From contig SYGN01000290.1 in the NCBI GenBank assembly GCA_005799525.1, positions 17,535 to 81,534 of the forward strand: 64,000 nucleotides of DNA. Reading direction: 5' to 3'. Below are positions 8,238 through 18,116 of the stretch, in pieces. Origin of the DNA: Opitutaceae bacterium (GTDB taxonomy: Bacteria > Verrucomicrobiota > Verrucomicrobiia > Opitutales > Opitutaceae). The notes under the pieces are model-generated. The model worked only from the letters and a program-made list of their open reading frames with translations, searched no databases and was not told the DNA's origin. Position 1 is the first letter of the stretch, and each line of letters begins with the position of its first letter. Both the position numbers and the translations under genes were made by a program.

Positions 8238-9335
8238 CTACGCCGCCAGGCAGCGGACGGCCAACTCACGGAGGACTTCTTCCTGCTCGTGGGGGCGCTG
8301 GACGATTGCTTCGAAGGCGAAGAGGAAATCCTGCTGGTTGTCGATCAGGCGTCGCAGGTTCGGGAGCTTGGCACCGCTGGCGAGTTTGCCGACATACCAC
8401 GCGTTTTGGCTGAAGAGATTGTAGGAACTCTTTTCCGTCGCTCCGACGAACTTCGCGGCGTGGCTCGCTTGGGCTTTCGGCATGCCGTCGAGGCCGCGTG
8501 GGCCCAGACGGCAATCGCCGGAGTCGATCAGCGCGCGGACTTGGAGTAAGATGCGGTTGCGATTTTGCAGGGCGCTGATGACCGGGCGCGCGTCCCCGCC
8601 CGTGAAAAAATGGCGGCGCAGCGCGGCGAGCGTCCACTGCAGATCGCCGCTGAAAAATGCTTCCGCCGCTTCGAAGAAATCGCCCTCGGCGGTGTTGGCG
8701 GTGAGCTCAGCGACGTCGATTTCTTCGATGGCCGCGCCTTCTTTGGCGTGGGTGGCGAGCTTTCGGGTTTCCTCGACGAGGAGGCGGGTGTTGGCGCCGA
8801 CTTTGGCGAGGAGCAATTCAATGGCGCCGAGAGCGAATGTTGCGTCGAGCGAGCGCGCCTCGGCGAGCACGACCCCGGCGAGGGCGGCGGCGGCGTTGTC
8901 ACCATCGCCACCGGCGAGGGCGTAGTCGGCGTTTTTCTCGCACCACTTGGGAAACGAGCGGCGTTTGTCGATGGGCGCGGCGGTGATCAGGACGGCGGTT
9001 TCTTCGGGATTCAGCGACTCGAGGATCTGTTGCAGATCCTCGACGAGTCTGAGGGTGCTCTCAGCGCGGCCGGTGCCGGTGTCGGCCAGAAAATTGATAT
9101 CCTTGAACCACACGACGCGCTTGCCGCCGAACATCGAGACCGTCTGCACGCTCTCGCGGAAACGATTCACCGCGGCCTCGACTTCGCCGACGTTGCCGGA
9201 GAAACCGCTGATGACTTCGCGGGCATACTCGTCGGTGACCTCGGCGGCCAAGGCGTCGAAACGTTCCTTGCCGAGGCGGCCGACGAGAAAATCGTCGGAG
9301 CCGCCGACAAAGGTAAATTTTTTCGCGGGCGTCAT
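8238..9335 (-). CDS. holA: DNA polymerase III delta subunit
   Basis: MTPAKKFTFVGGSDDFLVGRL..., RVVWFKDINFL, SLNPEETAVLITAAPIDKRRSFPKW; overall HolA-like architecture. Confidence 0.75.
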   Translation of the reverse strand: MTPAKKFTFVGGSDDFLVGRLGKERFDALAAEVTDEYAREVISGFSGNVGEVEAAVNRFRESVQTVSMFGGKRVVWFKDINFLADTGTGRAESTLRLVEDLQQILESLNPEETAVLITAAPIDKRRSFPKWCEKNADYALAGGDGDNAAAALAGVVLAEARSLDATFALGAIELLLAKVGANTRLLVEETRKLATHAKEGAAIEEIDVAELTANTAEGDFFEAAEAFFSGDLQWTLAALRRHFFTGGDARPVISALQNRNRILLQVRALIDSGDCRLGPRGLDGMPKAQASHAAKFVGATEKSSYNLFSQNAWYVGKLASGAKLPNLRRLIDNQQDFLFAFEAIVQRPHEQEEVLRELAVRCLAA

Positions 9336-9427
9336 GGATCGGGGGATTTGGTCGAGAAGCGGCGGCGGGCGCACGAAAAAAATCGCCACGCGCCGGGCCC
9401 GGCCCGAAGCTCCGACTCGAATTCGTG

Positions 9428-11134
9428 ATGGTTTCTCCTGAAAACTCCGACCTCTGCGCCGCCGACTCACCCTCGTGGACCCGAGATTTACTGCTCCTGA
9501 CGCTCGCGTTTGGCGCCCTGTTTTTCTTTCGCTTGGGGAGTTATCCGTTGAGCAATCCCGACGAAGGGCGCTATGCGGAGATCCCGCGCGAGATGGTGGC
9601 GAGCGGCGACTATGTGACGCCGCGGCTCAATGGCGTGGTTTATTTCGAGAAGCCGCCGCTGGTGTATTGGACGACGGCGGTGTGCCTGAAACTCTTCGGG
9701 CCGAGCGAATGGTCGATGCGGGCGACGCCGGCGTTGTTTGCGCTCGCGGGGGTGTTGCTCACCTATGCGGCGGGGCGACGGTTGCATGGGCGCGAGGCGG
9801 GGTTGCTGGCGGCGGTGGTACTCGGGACGTCGATCCTTTGGTTCGCCATCGCGAGGATAATGCTGCTCGACATGGCGGTGTCGGTGTTGATGAGCGCGAC
9901 GCTGTTTTGTTTTATTCTGGGCGTGCGCGAAGCCCCGGGTGTGCGGCGGCGGTGGTGGTTCTACGGGCTCTACGCGAGTGCGGCGTTGGCCACGCTGACG
10001 AAAGGGCTCATCGGGTTTCTCGTCACGGGTGCGGTGATGTTCTTGTGGTTGCTGATTTTCAACCAGTGGAAACGGCTGCGGCCGCTGCATCTGCCGAGTG
10101 GAATCGCGCTGTTTCTTTTGATCGTGGCACCGTGGCACCTCTTGGCGGCGCAGGCTAACGAGACGTGGGCGCACCGCTATTTTGTCTACGAACACTGGGA
10201 GCGCTTTACTACGCCGGCGGCATCGCGCCCGGGTGCGTGGCATTATTTTATCTGGATTGTGCTCGCGGGGCTGATCCCGTGGACGGGTTTTTTGTGGTCG
10301 GCGGTGCGCGCCGCGGTGCGCGGCGGTTGGGCGAAGAAAAATGAAAATGCCGATGCGTGGTTCTTCGTGGTCTGGATCGCGTTCATCTTTTTGTTTTTCT
10401 CCAAGTCGCACTCTAAGCTCGCGCCCTACATCGTGCCGATTTTTCCGGCGCTCGCAGTGGTGATCGGCGGTTGGCTGGCACCGGCGTTGCGGGCCGAAGA
10501 CGGTGCGAAGCGGATGCGGGTCGGGCTCGGCGGGTTTGCCTTTTTCTGCGGCTTGTTGGCGCTCGCGTTGTGTGTGGTGGTGATGCATCCGGCGCTCGTG
10601 CGGATGTCCGGCGAGCAGGCGCTCGCGCTGCAGATCCCCGCGTTCACGATGGCGGGGGTGCTGCTGATCGGGGGGATTATCACGCCGTGGTTGGCGAAGG
10701 TGCGCGGGGTGCGCGTGGCGGTGACGGGGCTCGTGACGACCATGGCGCTGTTTTTTCTGATCCTGACATTTGCCGCGCCCCATATCGCTAAGCCCGGCAC
10801 CCGGGCGCTCGCGGAGATGGTCACGGCGCGGGCGAAACCCGGTGACCGCGTGCTGCACTACCACGAGTTTTTCCACGACTTCACGTTTTACGCGCGGCGC
10901 GTGGTGGATGTGGTGGCGTTTAAGGGTGAACTCGAACTGGAGGAAGATGCCGTGGCGCGGGCGAGTGGGCGCTTTATGGAAGAGCCGAAATTTCGCGAGC
11001 TTTGGGCGGGTAGTGGTCGGGTGTGGGCTGTCGCGCGGAAGAAAGATCTCAAACTCCTCTTCGGCGATACGACGTTCCGTTATCATTTGATCGGGGAAAC
11101 CCGGGATCACAGCTTGTTGAGCAATCAACCCTAG
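9428..11134 (+). CDS. arnT: ArnT-like glycosyltransferase (GT83/PMT family)
   Basis: FRLGSYPLSNPDEGRYAEIPREMVASGDYVTPRLNGVVYFEKPPLVYW signature, polytopic; followed by arnB/C/A/D-like genes. Confidence 0.85.
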   Translation: MVSPENSDLCAADSPSWTRDLLLLTLAFGALFFFRLGSYPLSNPDEGRYAEIPREMVASGDYVTPRLNGVVYFEKPPLVYWTTAVCLKLFGPSEWSMRATPALFALAGVLLTYAAGRRLHGREAGLLAAVVLGTSILWFAIARIMLLDMAVSVLMSATLFCFILGVREAPGVRRRWWFYGLYASAALATLTKGLIGFLVTGAVMFLWLLIFNQWKRLRPLHLPSGIALFLLIVAPWHLLAAQANETWAHRYFVYEHWERFTTPAASRPGAWHYFIWIVLAGLIPWTGFLWSAVRAAVRGGWAKKNENADAWFFVVWIAFIFLFFSKSHSKLAPYIVPIFPALAVVIGGWLAPALRAEDGAKRMRVGLGGFAFFCGLLALALCVVVMHPALVRMSGEQALALQIPAFTMAGVLLIGGIITPWLAKVRGVRVAVTGLVTTMALFFLILTFAAPHIAKPGTRALAEMVTARAKPGDRVLHYHEFFHDFTFYARRVVDVVAFKGELELEEDAVARASGRFMEEPKFRELWAGSGRVWAVARKKDLKLLFGDTTFRYHLIGETRDHSLLSNQP

Positions 11135-11135
11135 T

Positions 11136-12302
11136 ATGTCCGCCTTTGCTGCCACTGCCGCCACACCCCACCTGCCGCTCACGCGCCCGACGATCGACGA
11201 GGAGACGATCGCGGGCGTCGCCGACGTGCTACGTTCCGGCTGGATTACGTCGGGGCCGAATGTGAAGGCGTTGGAGGCGAAACTTTCCGAGTATTGCAGC
11301 GGGCGGCCGGTGCGCGTTTTTAACTCGGGAACCTGCACGATGGAAATCGCGCTGCGCATCGCGGGGGTCGGCCCGGGTCACGAGGTCATCACGACGCCGC
11401 TCTCGTGGGTGGCGACGAGCAATGTGATCCTCGAAGTCGGCGCGCGACCGGTGTTCGTCGACATCGATCCGGTGACGCGGAACATCGATGTGAACCGGAT
11501 CGAGGCGGCGATCACGCCGGCGACGCGGGCGATCATCCCGGTCGATCTCGCGGGTCTGCCGGTGGATCGCGATCCACTCTACGCCATCGCGAAAAAACAC
11601 CACTTGCGGGTAGTGGAAGACGCCGCGCAGTCCTACGGTACGACATGGAACGGGAAACGTATCGGTGCCATCGGCGACTTGGTGTCGTTCAGTTTTCATC
11701 CCAATAAAAACGTCACGACGATCGAAGGCGGCGCGCTCGTCATGAACACCGAAGTCGAAGCCAAGCTGGCCGAACAATACCGATTGCAGGGTGTGGTGCG
11801 GTCAGGTTTCGACGGCATGGAGGTCGAGATAGTCGGCGGAAAATTTAACCTCACGGATGTCGCCGCACGGGTGGGGCTCGGGCAGTTGCCGCGCATTGAC
11901 GAATTCAACGGGAAACGCCGCGAACTCGCCCGCGCTTATTTTGAGTTGTTCGCGCGGCCGGCGGTGCGCGCCTTGGGGTGGGGGCTCCCGGTAGCAGATT
12001 TTCAGCAAACGAACTGGCACATGTTTCAAGTCGTGCTACCCGAGGCGCGTCTGACAATCAAGCGGGCGGAGGTGATGGCCAAGCTGCACGCCGCCGGCAT
12101 CGGCTCGGGCGTGCATTATCCGGCGATCCATCTCTTTGCGGTCTACCGCCGTCTCGGTTGGAAGGACGGAGACTTTCCGTTGGCGGAGGCGATCTGTCGT
12201 TCGATTCTGACGCTCCCACTTTTCCCGGCGATGACTCGCGCTGATGCGGAACGGGTGGTCGACACGCTGGCCGAGATTGTGTCGGCTCACTTGCACTCAT
12301 GA
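11136..12302 (+). CDS. arnB: DegT/DnrJ/EryC1/StrS aminotransferase (ArnB-like)
   Basis: RSGWITSGPNVKALE, EDAAQSYGTTWNGKRIGAIGDLVSFSFHPNKNVTTIEGG (PLP Lys region). Confidence 0.85.
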   Translation: MSAFAATAATPHLPLTRPTIDEETIAGVADVLRSGWITSGPNVKALEAKLSEYCSGRPVRVFNSGTCTMEIALRIAGVGPGHEVITTPLSWVATSNVILEVGARPVFVDIDPVTRNIDVNRIEAAITPATRAIIPVDLAGLPVDRDPLYAIAKKHHLRVVEDAAQSYGTTWNGKRIGAIGDLVSFSFHPNKNVTTIEGGALVMNTEVEAKLAEQYRLQGVVRSGFDGMEVEIVGGKFNLTDVAARVGLGQLPRIDEFNGKRRELARAYFELFARPAVRALGWGLPVADFQQTNWHMFQVVLPEARLTIKRAEVMAKLHAAGIGSGVHYPAIHLFAVYRRLGWKDGDFPLAEAICRSILTLPLFPAMTRADAERVVDTLAEIVSAHLHS

Positions 12303-12321
12303 TGGGACCGACCAAGCCAAA

Positions 12322-12353
12322 CTATCCCCTGCAAGCAGGCTCCTCCCACAAGC
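12322..12353. repeat. REP-like half element
   Basis: CCTGCAAGCAGGCTCCTCCCAC matches the REP core. Confidence 0.6.
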
Positions 12354-12394
12354 CCTGAGTGGGCTCGGCCAGCGACGCCCCTACGCCTTGTTCC

Positions 12395-13354
12395 ATGAGT
12401 GCCACCCCGACCATTCCGCTCTCGATTGTCATCCCGATTTACAATGAGGAGTTGAATCTCCCCACGCTCTTCGCGCGCCTCTATCCGGTGCTCGATGCGC
12501 TGGGTCGGCGCTACGAGATCGTCTTCACCAACGACGGTAGCGCGGACCGCTCCTTCGCATTATTGCAGGCACAACATGCGGCACGACCCGACGTGACGCG
12601 GGTGATTGATTTTAACAGCAACTACGGTCAGCACATGGCGATCATGGCGGCGTTTGAGCGGGCGCGCGGTGAGGTGATCGTGACCTTGGATGCGGATCTG
12701 CAGAATCCGCCCGAGGAAATCCCCAAGCTGCTCGAAAAAATCGGTGCGGGGCACGATTACGTGGGAGGCTTTCGGATCAACCGCCAGGATTCGCTCTTCC
12801 GCACCTGCGCTTCGCGCTTGATCAACTTCGTGCGCGAAAAAACCACGAGCATCGAAATGACCGACCAAGGGTGTATGCTCCGCGCCTACAAACGTGAGAT
12901 CGTTGAGGCCATCGTGAGGAGCGGTGCGATCAACACGTTTATCCCCGCGCTCGCGTACAGCTTCGCGGGCAATCCGGCGGAAGTCGGCGTGAAGCACGAA
13001 GAGCGGCACGCGGGTGTGTCGAACTATTCGTTCTACAGCCTGATTCGGCTGAACTTCGATTTGATCACGGGTTTCTCTTTGGCGCCGCTGCAGTATTTCA
13101 CGATGTTCGCCGGACTGAGTGCGGCCGGAAGTTTCTTGCTCGTGCTGATTCTGGCCTATCGTCGGCTTTTCCTCGGGGCGGAAGCGGAAGGCATCTTCAC
13201 GTTGTTCGGGATTCTGTTCTTCCTGTTGAGCGTGGCGATGATCGGCATCGGACTGATCGGTGAATACGTCGGCCGCACCTACCAAGTCGTGCGTGCGCGC
13301 CAGCGCTACCACGTGCGGGAAACGTTGGAGACGAAGAGCGAGGGTTCCCAGTGA
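12395..13354 (+). CDS. arnC: GT2 undecaprenyl-phosphate sugar transferase (ArnC-like)
   Basis: LSIVIPIYNEELNLPTLF, TLDADLQNPPEEIP, two C-terminal TM segments. Confidence 0.85.
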   Translation: MSATPTIPLSIVIPIYNEELNLPTLFARLYPVLDALGRRYEIVFTNDGSADRSFALLQAQHAARPDVTRVIDFNSNYGQHMAIMAAFERARGEVIVTLDADLQNPPEEIPKLLEKIGAGHDYVGGFRINRQDSLFRTCASRLINFVREKTTSIEMTDQGCMLRAYKREIVEAIVRSGAINTFIPALAYSFAGNPAEVGVKHEERHAGVSNYSFYSLIRLNFDLITGFSLAPLQYFTMFAGLSAAGSFLLVLILAYRRLFLGAEAEGIFTLFGILFFLLSVAMIGIGLIGEYVGRTYQVVRARQRYHVRETLETKSEGSQ

Positions 13355-13358
13355 GATC

Positions 13359-13676
13359 ATGAATTATGCCGTCGTTTACACCAAGCAGGCGCAGACCGAG
13401 TTGCTTAGGTTTCCCGATAAGATTTAACGGTAACTCGCGACCAAGATTTCGCGTCTGCAGCCCGGCTTTACTGGCGATATCAAAAAACTGCAGGCCACGG
13501 ACAACGTCTATCGTCTTCGGTCGGGGGATTTCAGGATTCTGTTTGAAGTCGAAGGATCAACCTTTGTTATCCGCACCATCCGTGATCGAAAGGAAGCCCA
13601 TGAACAAGCCCGCCCTAAAAGAAACCCTCTCGCAGATTCAGCGGCAGCGCGGAGCGCTTGCCAAGGTGCGGGCTGA
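13359..13676 (+). pseudogene. RelE/ParE-family toxin interrupted by two in-frame TAA codons
   Basis: One frame reads MNYAVVYTKQAQTELLRFPDKI-TAA-R-TAA-LATKISRLQPGFTGDIKKLQATDNVYRLRSGDFRILFEVEGSTFVIRTIRDRKEAHE...; absent from the ORF track. Confidence 0.75.
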
Positions 13677-13809
13677 AGCTGAGGACTTGGAAGACTGCCT
13701 CGCCATTTTGGAGGCCCGTGCGAGAGATACTGGCGAACGGCTGCCGATGGCCGCCGTGCATCGCCGGGTCGCGGGGGCGCGGCGTTCCGGTGCGGTTGCC
13801 GTGAAGTGA
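13600..13809 (+). CDS. Putative antitoxin of the RelE-like toxin
   Basis: 69 aa; ATG overlaps the toxin frame; EDLEDCLAILEARARDTGERLPMAAVHRRV resembles RelB-type C-termini. Confidence 0.55.
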   Translation: MNKPALKETLSQIQRQRGALAKVRAEAEDLEDCLAILEARARDTGERLPMAAVHRRVAGARRSGAVAVK

Positions 13810-14729
13810 GCGCCAAGCCCCGCATTTTGTTTTTCGGTTATAGCGAAGTCGGCTTTTCGTGTTTGTCACTGCTCTTGGAGCGCGGAGACAATATCGTGGC
13901 GCTCATCACCCACGAAGATAATCCCTTCGAGAAGATCTGGTTCAAGACGCCGGCGGTGGCTGCCCGCGAAAAAGGGATTCCCGTTTACACGCCGGAGTCG
14001 GTCAACACTCCTGAGTGGCGGGAAAAAATCGCGGCGCTCCGGCCCGATCTGATTCTATCGGTTTACTACCGGCACATGATCGGGACCAAGCTTCTCACCC
14101 TCCCACCGCTCGGAGCTTGGAACCTGCACGGTTCGCTCCTGCCAAAATACCGCGGTCGCGCGCCCATCAACTGGGCGGTGCTCCACGGCGAAGCGCGCAT
14201 GGGCATGACGCTGCACCGCATGGTGAAGTCGGCCGACGCCGGCGCGATCGTCGATCAGGACGGCGCGGACATCGGTCCGCGCGACACTGCGGAGCAGGCG
14301 TTTCGCAAAGTGCTTCCCTGCGCGCGTCGCGTGCTCGCTCGGCAGATCGATGCGCTGCTCGCAGGCATGGCGACGGAAACGCCGCAGGACGAGGCTCAGG
14401 CGAATTATTTTGGCGGGAGAAAACCTGAGGACGGGCGGATCGTTTGGACGCAGACTTCGCGGCAAATTTTCAATTTGATCCGCGCGGTGACTGATCCGTA
14501 TCCCGGGGCGTTCGCGGAGATCAGCGGGGCGCGGTTGATGGTATGGTGGGCGGAAATGGATACGCCGGCGACGCACGCGATGGCGGTCCGGCCGGCGGCG
14601 GCGGGAGCGGTGTTGTCGCTCGTTCCGCTGGTCGTGGCGACGGGTGATGGAGCGATCGAATTGACGAAGACGGAGTGGCGGGGCGGGACGGCACCGGCGG
14701 ACTGGCAAGCCGGACAAAGGCTCGCCTAA
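13806..14729 (+). CDS. Formyltransferase (ArnA N-terminal domain-like, stand-alone)
   Basis: LSVYYRHMIGTKLLTLPPLGAWNLHGSLLPKYRGRAPINWAVLHGE; GTG start overlapping the antitoxin stop. Confidence 0.85.
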   Translation: MSAKPRILFFGYSEVGFSCLSLLLERGDNIVALITHEDNPFEKIWFKTPAVAAREKGIPVYTPESVNTPEWREKIAALRPDLILSVYYRHMIGTKLLTLPPLGAWNLHGSLLPKYRGRAPINWAVLHGEARMGMTLHRMVKSADAGAIVDQDGADIGPRDTAEQAFRKVLPCARRVLARQIDALLAGMATETPQDEAQANYFGGRKPEDGRIVWTQTSRQIFNLIRAVTDPYPGAFAEISGARLMVWWAEMDTPATHAMAVRPAAAGAVLSLVPLVVATGDGAIELTKTEWRGGTAPADWQAGQRLA

Positions 14730-14770
14730 CCGAAACGTTTCCTTCCAAGTTCAGGTTCAAATCATACCTC

Positions 14771-15808
14771 ATGCCTCTTAAAATTCTCATTCTCGGCGTC
14801 AACGGTTTTATCGGCAGCTCGCTCACGCGGGCCATTCTCAAACAGAAAGATTGGGAGGTCTACGGCATGGATATCGGCTCCCATAAATTGGAGGACAGCT
14901 TGGGCAATCCGCGCTTCAAGTTCGTCGAGGGCGATATCACGATCAACAAGGAGTATATTGAGTATCATGTGAAGAAGTGCGACGCGGTCATCCCGCTCGT
15001 TGCGATCGCGAATCCGATCCAATACGTGAAGGATCCGTTGCGCGTTTTCGAACTCGATTTCGAGGCCAACCTCGCGGTCGTCCGCTACTGCGCAAACTAC
15101 AAGAAACGCATTATCTTTCCGTCGACGTCCGAAGTCTACGGCATGAGCGCGGACGCCAAGCTCGACGAAGCGACGACGAGCCTCGTCTATGGACCGATCG
15201 AGCGGCAGCGCTGGATTTATGCGTGCTCGAAGCAGCTGTTGGACCGCGTGATTTATGCCTATGGCGTGCGCGACAACGTAGATTACACGCTGTTCCGTCC
15301 CTTCAACTGGATTGGGCCGCAGCTCGACGATGTGATGGAGCCGAAGGAGGGTAGCTCGCGGTTGTTCACGCAGTTTATCTCGAACGTGATTTTCAAGAAG
15401 CCGCTGCAGCTCGTGGACGGTGGCAAGCAGAGCCGTTCGTTTACCTTCATCGACGACGGCGTCGACGCGCTGCTGCGCATTATTGAGAACAAAAATGGCT
15501 GTGCTTCACGGCAGATTTTCAACATCGGCAATCCGCGCAACGACGTGAGCGTGGCGGAGCTCGCGAAGATGATCATCACGGCGTTCAAGGATTATCCGGA
15601 CTACGCGGAGCATGTGCAGGCGGCCAAGACGGTGGTCGTGCCGTCGGGAAAATATTTCGGGAAATATTATCAGGATATCCAGAAGCGCGTGCCGTCGATC
15701 GCGGCGGCGAAGAAACACCTCGGGTGGACGCCGAAGGTGGGATTGAAGAAGGCGATCAAGCTGACGCTCGATTATCACCTCGCGCACAAGGATTATCAGC
15801 TGGAGTGA
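14771..15808 (+). CDS. NAD-dependent epimerase/UDP-glucuronate decarboxylase (ArnA C-terminal domain-like, stand-alone)
   Basis: KILILGVNGFIGSSLTRAIL, YEIDIGSH-like region, FPSTSEVYGM, YACSKQLLDRVIYAY. Confidence 0.87.
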   Translation: MPLKILILGVNGFIGSSLTRAILKQKDWEVYGMDIGSHKLEDSLGNPRFKFVEGDITINKEYIEYHVKKCDAVIPLVAIANPIQYVKDPLRVFELDFEANLAVVRYCANYKKRIIFPSTSEVYGMSADAKLDEATTSLVYGPIERQRWIYACSKQLLDRVIYAYGVRDNVDYTLFRPFNWIGPQLDDVMEPKEGSSRLFTQFISNVIFKKPLQLVDGGKQSRSFTFIDDGVDALLRIIENKNGCASRQIFNIGNPRNDVSVAELAKMIITAFKDYPDYAEHVQAAKTVVVPSGKYFGKYYQDIQKRVPSIAAAKKHLGWTPKVGLKKAIKLTLDYHLAHKDYQLE

Positions 15809-15835
15809 GCGAGTCGCGAGGTCGGCGCTCGGTTG

Positions 15836-15890
15836 CGGGCGATTCGGGTCCAAGTGATTTTCCATCGCCCGCCAGCGGGCTCCTACTTCC
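15836..15890. repeat. REP-like element upstream of the arnD-like gene
   Basis: GCGGGCGATT ... ATCGCCCGCCAGCGGGCTCCTAC inverted arms. Confidence 0.65.
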
Positions 15891-15896
15891 AAACCC

Positions 15897-16799
15897 ATGC
15901 GCCTTGTGCTCAAAGTTGATGTCGATACCGACCGCGGCACGCGCGAGGGTGTGCCGAATCTCGTGGCGGACTGTCGCGAAGCCGGGGCGCCGGCGTGTTT
16001 CTTGTTTTCGCTGGGACCGGACCAGACTGGGCGGGCGATCAGCCGCGTGTTTCGGCCCGGTTTTTTCCAGAAAGTTAGTCGTACGAGTGTCGTGCAGATT
16101 TATGGGCTGCGCACGCTGCTCAACGGCACCTTGCTGCCGGCGCCGCAGATCGGACGTCGCAACGCGGCGGTGATGCGGAGCGTGCGCGACGCGGGTTACG
16201 AGGTCGGCATCCACTGTCACAATCACTACCGCTGGCAGGATTATTTGGAGCGGATGTCACTCGCGGAAGTGCGCGAAGAGCTGGTCGCGGCGCGGGCGGA
16301 GTTTTTGCGGATTTTCGGTACGGAAGCGCAGACGGCGGGCGCGCCCGGCTGGCAGAGCAACGCCAAGAGCCGCGAGGTCTACGACGAGGTGACTCTGCTC
16401 TATGCGAGCGACACGCGGGGCGGGGCGCCGTTTTTCCCGCGCATCGGCGGGAAGGTTTTCAGGACGTTGGAGATTCCGAGCACGCTGCCGACCTTCGACG
16501 AGCTGATGGGGCGGCCGGAATATCCGGATAACAAGCTTGTCGCGCACTATCTTGGCCTGATGAAGGCGGATGCGGCGCGCACGCAGGTGTTTACGTTGCA
16601 CGCGGAGATCGAGGGCATGGGGCGGAGAGGGTTGTTCCGGGAATTGCTCGGGGCGTGCTCGGTTGAGGGCGTGGAGTTTATCCGGATGGATGACTATGCG
16701 CGCGAACTGCTGGCCAACCGGGCGGCGATCCCGGTGCGCGATCAGGTGATGGCGGAGATCGACGGCCGCTCGGGCGTTGTCGCGGTGCAGGCGGCGTGA
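15897..16799 (+). CDS. arnD: Polysaccharide deacetylase-like (ArnD-like deformylase)
   Basis: LRLVLKVDVDTDRGTREGVPNL, EVGIHCHNHYRWQDYLERMS, AGAPGWQSN. Confidence 0.82.
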   Translation: MRLVLKVDVDTDRGTREGVPNLVADCREAGAPACFLFSLGPDQTGRAISRVFRPGFFQKVSRTSVVQIYGLRTLLNGTLLPAPQIGRRNAAVMRSVRDAGYEVGIHCHNHYRWQDYLERMSLAEVREELVAARAEFLRIFGTEAQTAGAPGWQSNAKSREVYDEVTLLYASDTRGGAPFFPRIGGKVFRTLEIPSTLPTFDELMGRPEYPDNKLVAHYLGLMKADAARTQVFTLHAEIEGMGRRGLFRELLGACSVEGVEFIRMDDYARELLANRAAIPVRDQVMAEIDGRSGVVAVQAA

Positions 16800-16909
16800 A
16801 GCAGGACGGGTGGCGAGCGGTGGGGAGTTCCGCCTTCAGGCGGGTATCGGGCGAAGCTCGGAACCGCCTAAAAGAGAGACTCCGAACTCGGCGGACGAGA
16901 GCGGTGGGA

Positions 16910-18100
16910 TTACTTTTCGATCCGACGGAAGAGCCACACGCCGAGCGAGAGAAAAATCACGTTGGGTAGCCAGAGCAGGACGTCGGGGTGGTATTCGGGG
17001 TGGCGGTCGAGCCAGCCGACCATGACGGTGAGGACATAGTAGCCGAGCGCGAGGCCGACGGCCAAGCCGAGGTTGGCGCTCGTTTCGCGGCGTGAAACAC
17101 GAATGCCGAGGGGGACGCCGATGAGCGCGAAGGCGAGGACAGAGAGCGAGAGCGTATATTTTTCCTGAATTGTCAGGCGGACCTTCATCTCCGCCCGCGC
17201 GTGATCCTTTTCTTTGCCCGGCACGATCGGTTCCGCGGCGACCTTGCCGAGTTCAACCTGAAGTTCGTCGAAGGTCATCCACTTCAATTTTTGACCACGG
17301 GCGTTGCCGCGATTGTAGAGTCGGTCGAGGGAAAACCGGATCGGCTCGGTTTCACCGACCAACCCCAGGCCCGAATCTTCCTCGGTGAATTTCTCCGGGT
17401 TTTTCGCGTAACGTTTTTCCACTACAGCTGAGGACAGTCGTGCGACGATTTCGTTCGTCGTTGGGTCGTAGTCGACCCGACCGGAGGCGGCGCGGACAAA
17501 CTCGGTGACGCGGCGTTCTCCGTCGAGTTTCCAGATCCAGACGTCGCGCAGAACCGTGCCGTGTTTCTCTCCGACGTAGATGACCATGCGCGGAAAATCG
17601 CGGATGAACGTTTTCGGGACGATGGCGGCGAGCGGGTTGGTGCGGATGGCATCGTCGAGTTCCCGGTGGTATTGCACGCGGGCGCGTGGCATGGAATCGA
17701 AGTTAATGTAGAGGCCGAGGGCGGTGCCGAGGGTGCCGATGATGAAAACAGGCCGGGCGATGCGAAACAGACCGAGGCCCGAGGCCCGCATGGCGGTGAT
17801 CTCGCTGTCAGCGGAGAGGCGACCGAGCGTGAGGAGGACGCCGGTGAGCATGCCCATGGGCAAAGCGAACGAGACAACGAAGGGCGCCAGCAAGCCGACG
17901 AGTCGTGCAAAGGTGCCGAGCGAGAGTTGGTCGGCGAGGACGTAGCCGAGCAGGTCTTTGACGGCGTTACCCAGAATCATCACGAAGGCGAAGAGGCCGA
18001 CCGACGCCGCGCAGGTGAACAGCACGCTTTTGAAAATGTGGCGGTCGAGAAGATTCAAGGGAGAGCGAAAGGTGATCGCAGACGGACCGGCGGCGGACAA
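16910..18100 (-). CDS. LptF/LptG-family LPS export permease
   Basis: LLDRHIFKSVLFTCAASVGLFAFVMILGNAVKDL, C-terminal TM cluster with YTLSLSVLAFALIGVPLGIRVSRRETSANLGLAVGL. Confidence 0.85.
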   Translation of the reverse strand: MSAAGPSAITFRSPLNLLDRHIFKSVLFTCAASVGLFAFVMILGNAVKDLLGYVLADQLSLGTFARLVGLLAPFVVSFALPMGMLTGVLLTLGRLSADSEITAMRASGLGLFRIARPVFIIGTLGTALGLYINFDSMPRARVQYHRELDDAIRTNPLAAIVPKTFIRDFPRMVIYVGEKHGTVLRDVWIWKLDGERRVTEFVRAASGRVDYDPTTNEIVARLSSAVVEKRYAKNPEKFTEEDSGLGLVGETEPIRFSLDRLYNRGNARGQKLKWMTFDELQVELGKVAAEPIVPGKEKDHARAEMKVRLTIQEKYTLSLSVLAFALIGVPLGIRVSRRETSANLGLAVGLALGYYVLTVMVGWLDRHPEYHPDVLLWLPNVIFLSLGVWLFRRIEK

Positions 18101-18116
18101 GGCGGTTCGCCGAAAA

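Noticed and set aside
9488-11359. 623-aa minus-strand ORF antisense to arnT/arnB
   Set aside because: Arg/His/Pro/Gln-rich composition typical of high-GC antisense frames; the + strand encodes recognisable ArnT and ArnB.
13425-13433. TAA reassigned to glutamine (recoding)
   Set aside because: TAA appears to terminate other genes in the window (for example the 42139-42240 ORF and purB); nonsense mutation is simpler.
13366-13809. 147-aa plus ORF as annotated in the track
   Set aside because: The first 78 residues are out of frame with the RelE-like toxin sequence; only the MNKPALKE... part (from 13600) is plausible coding sequence.
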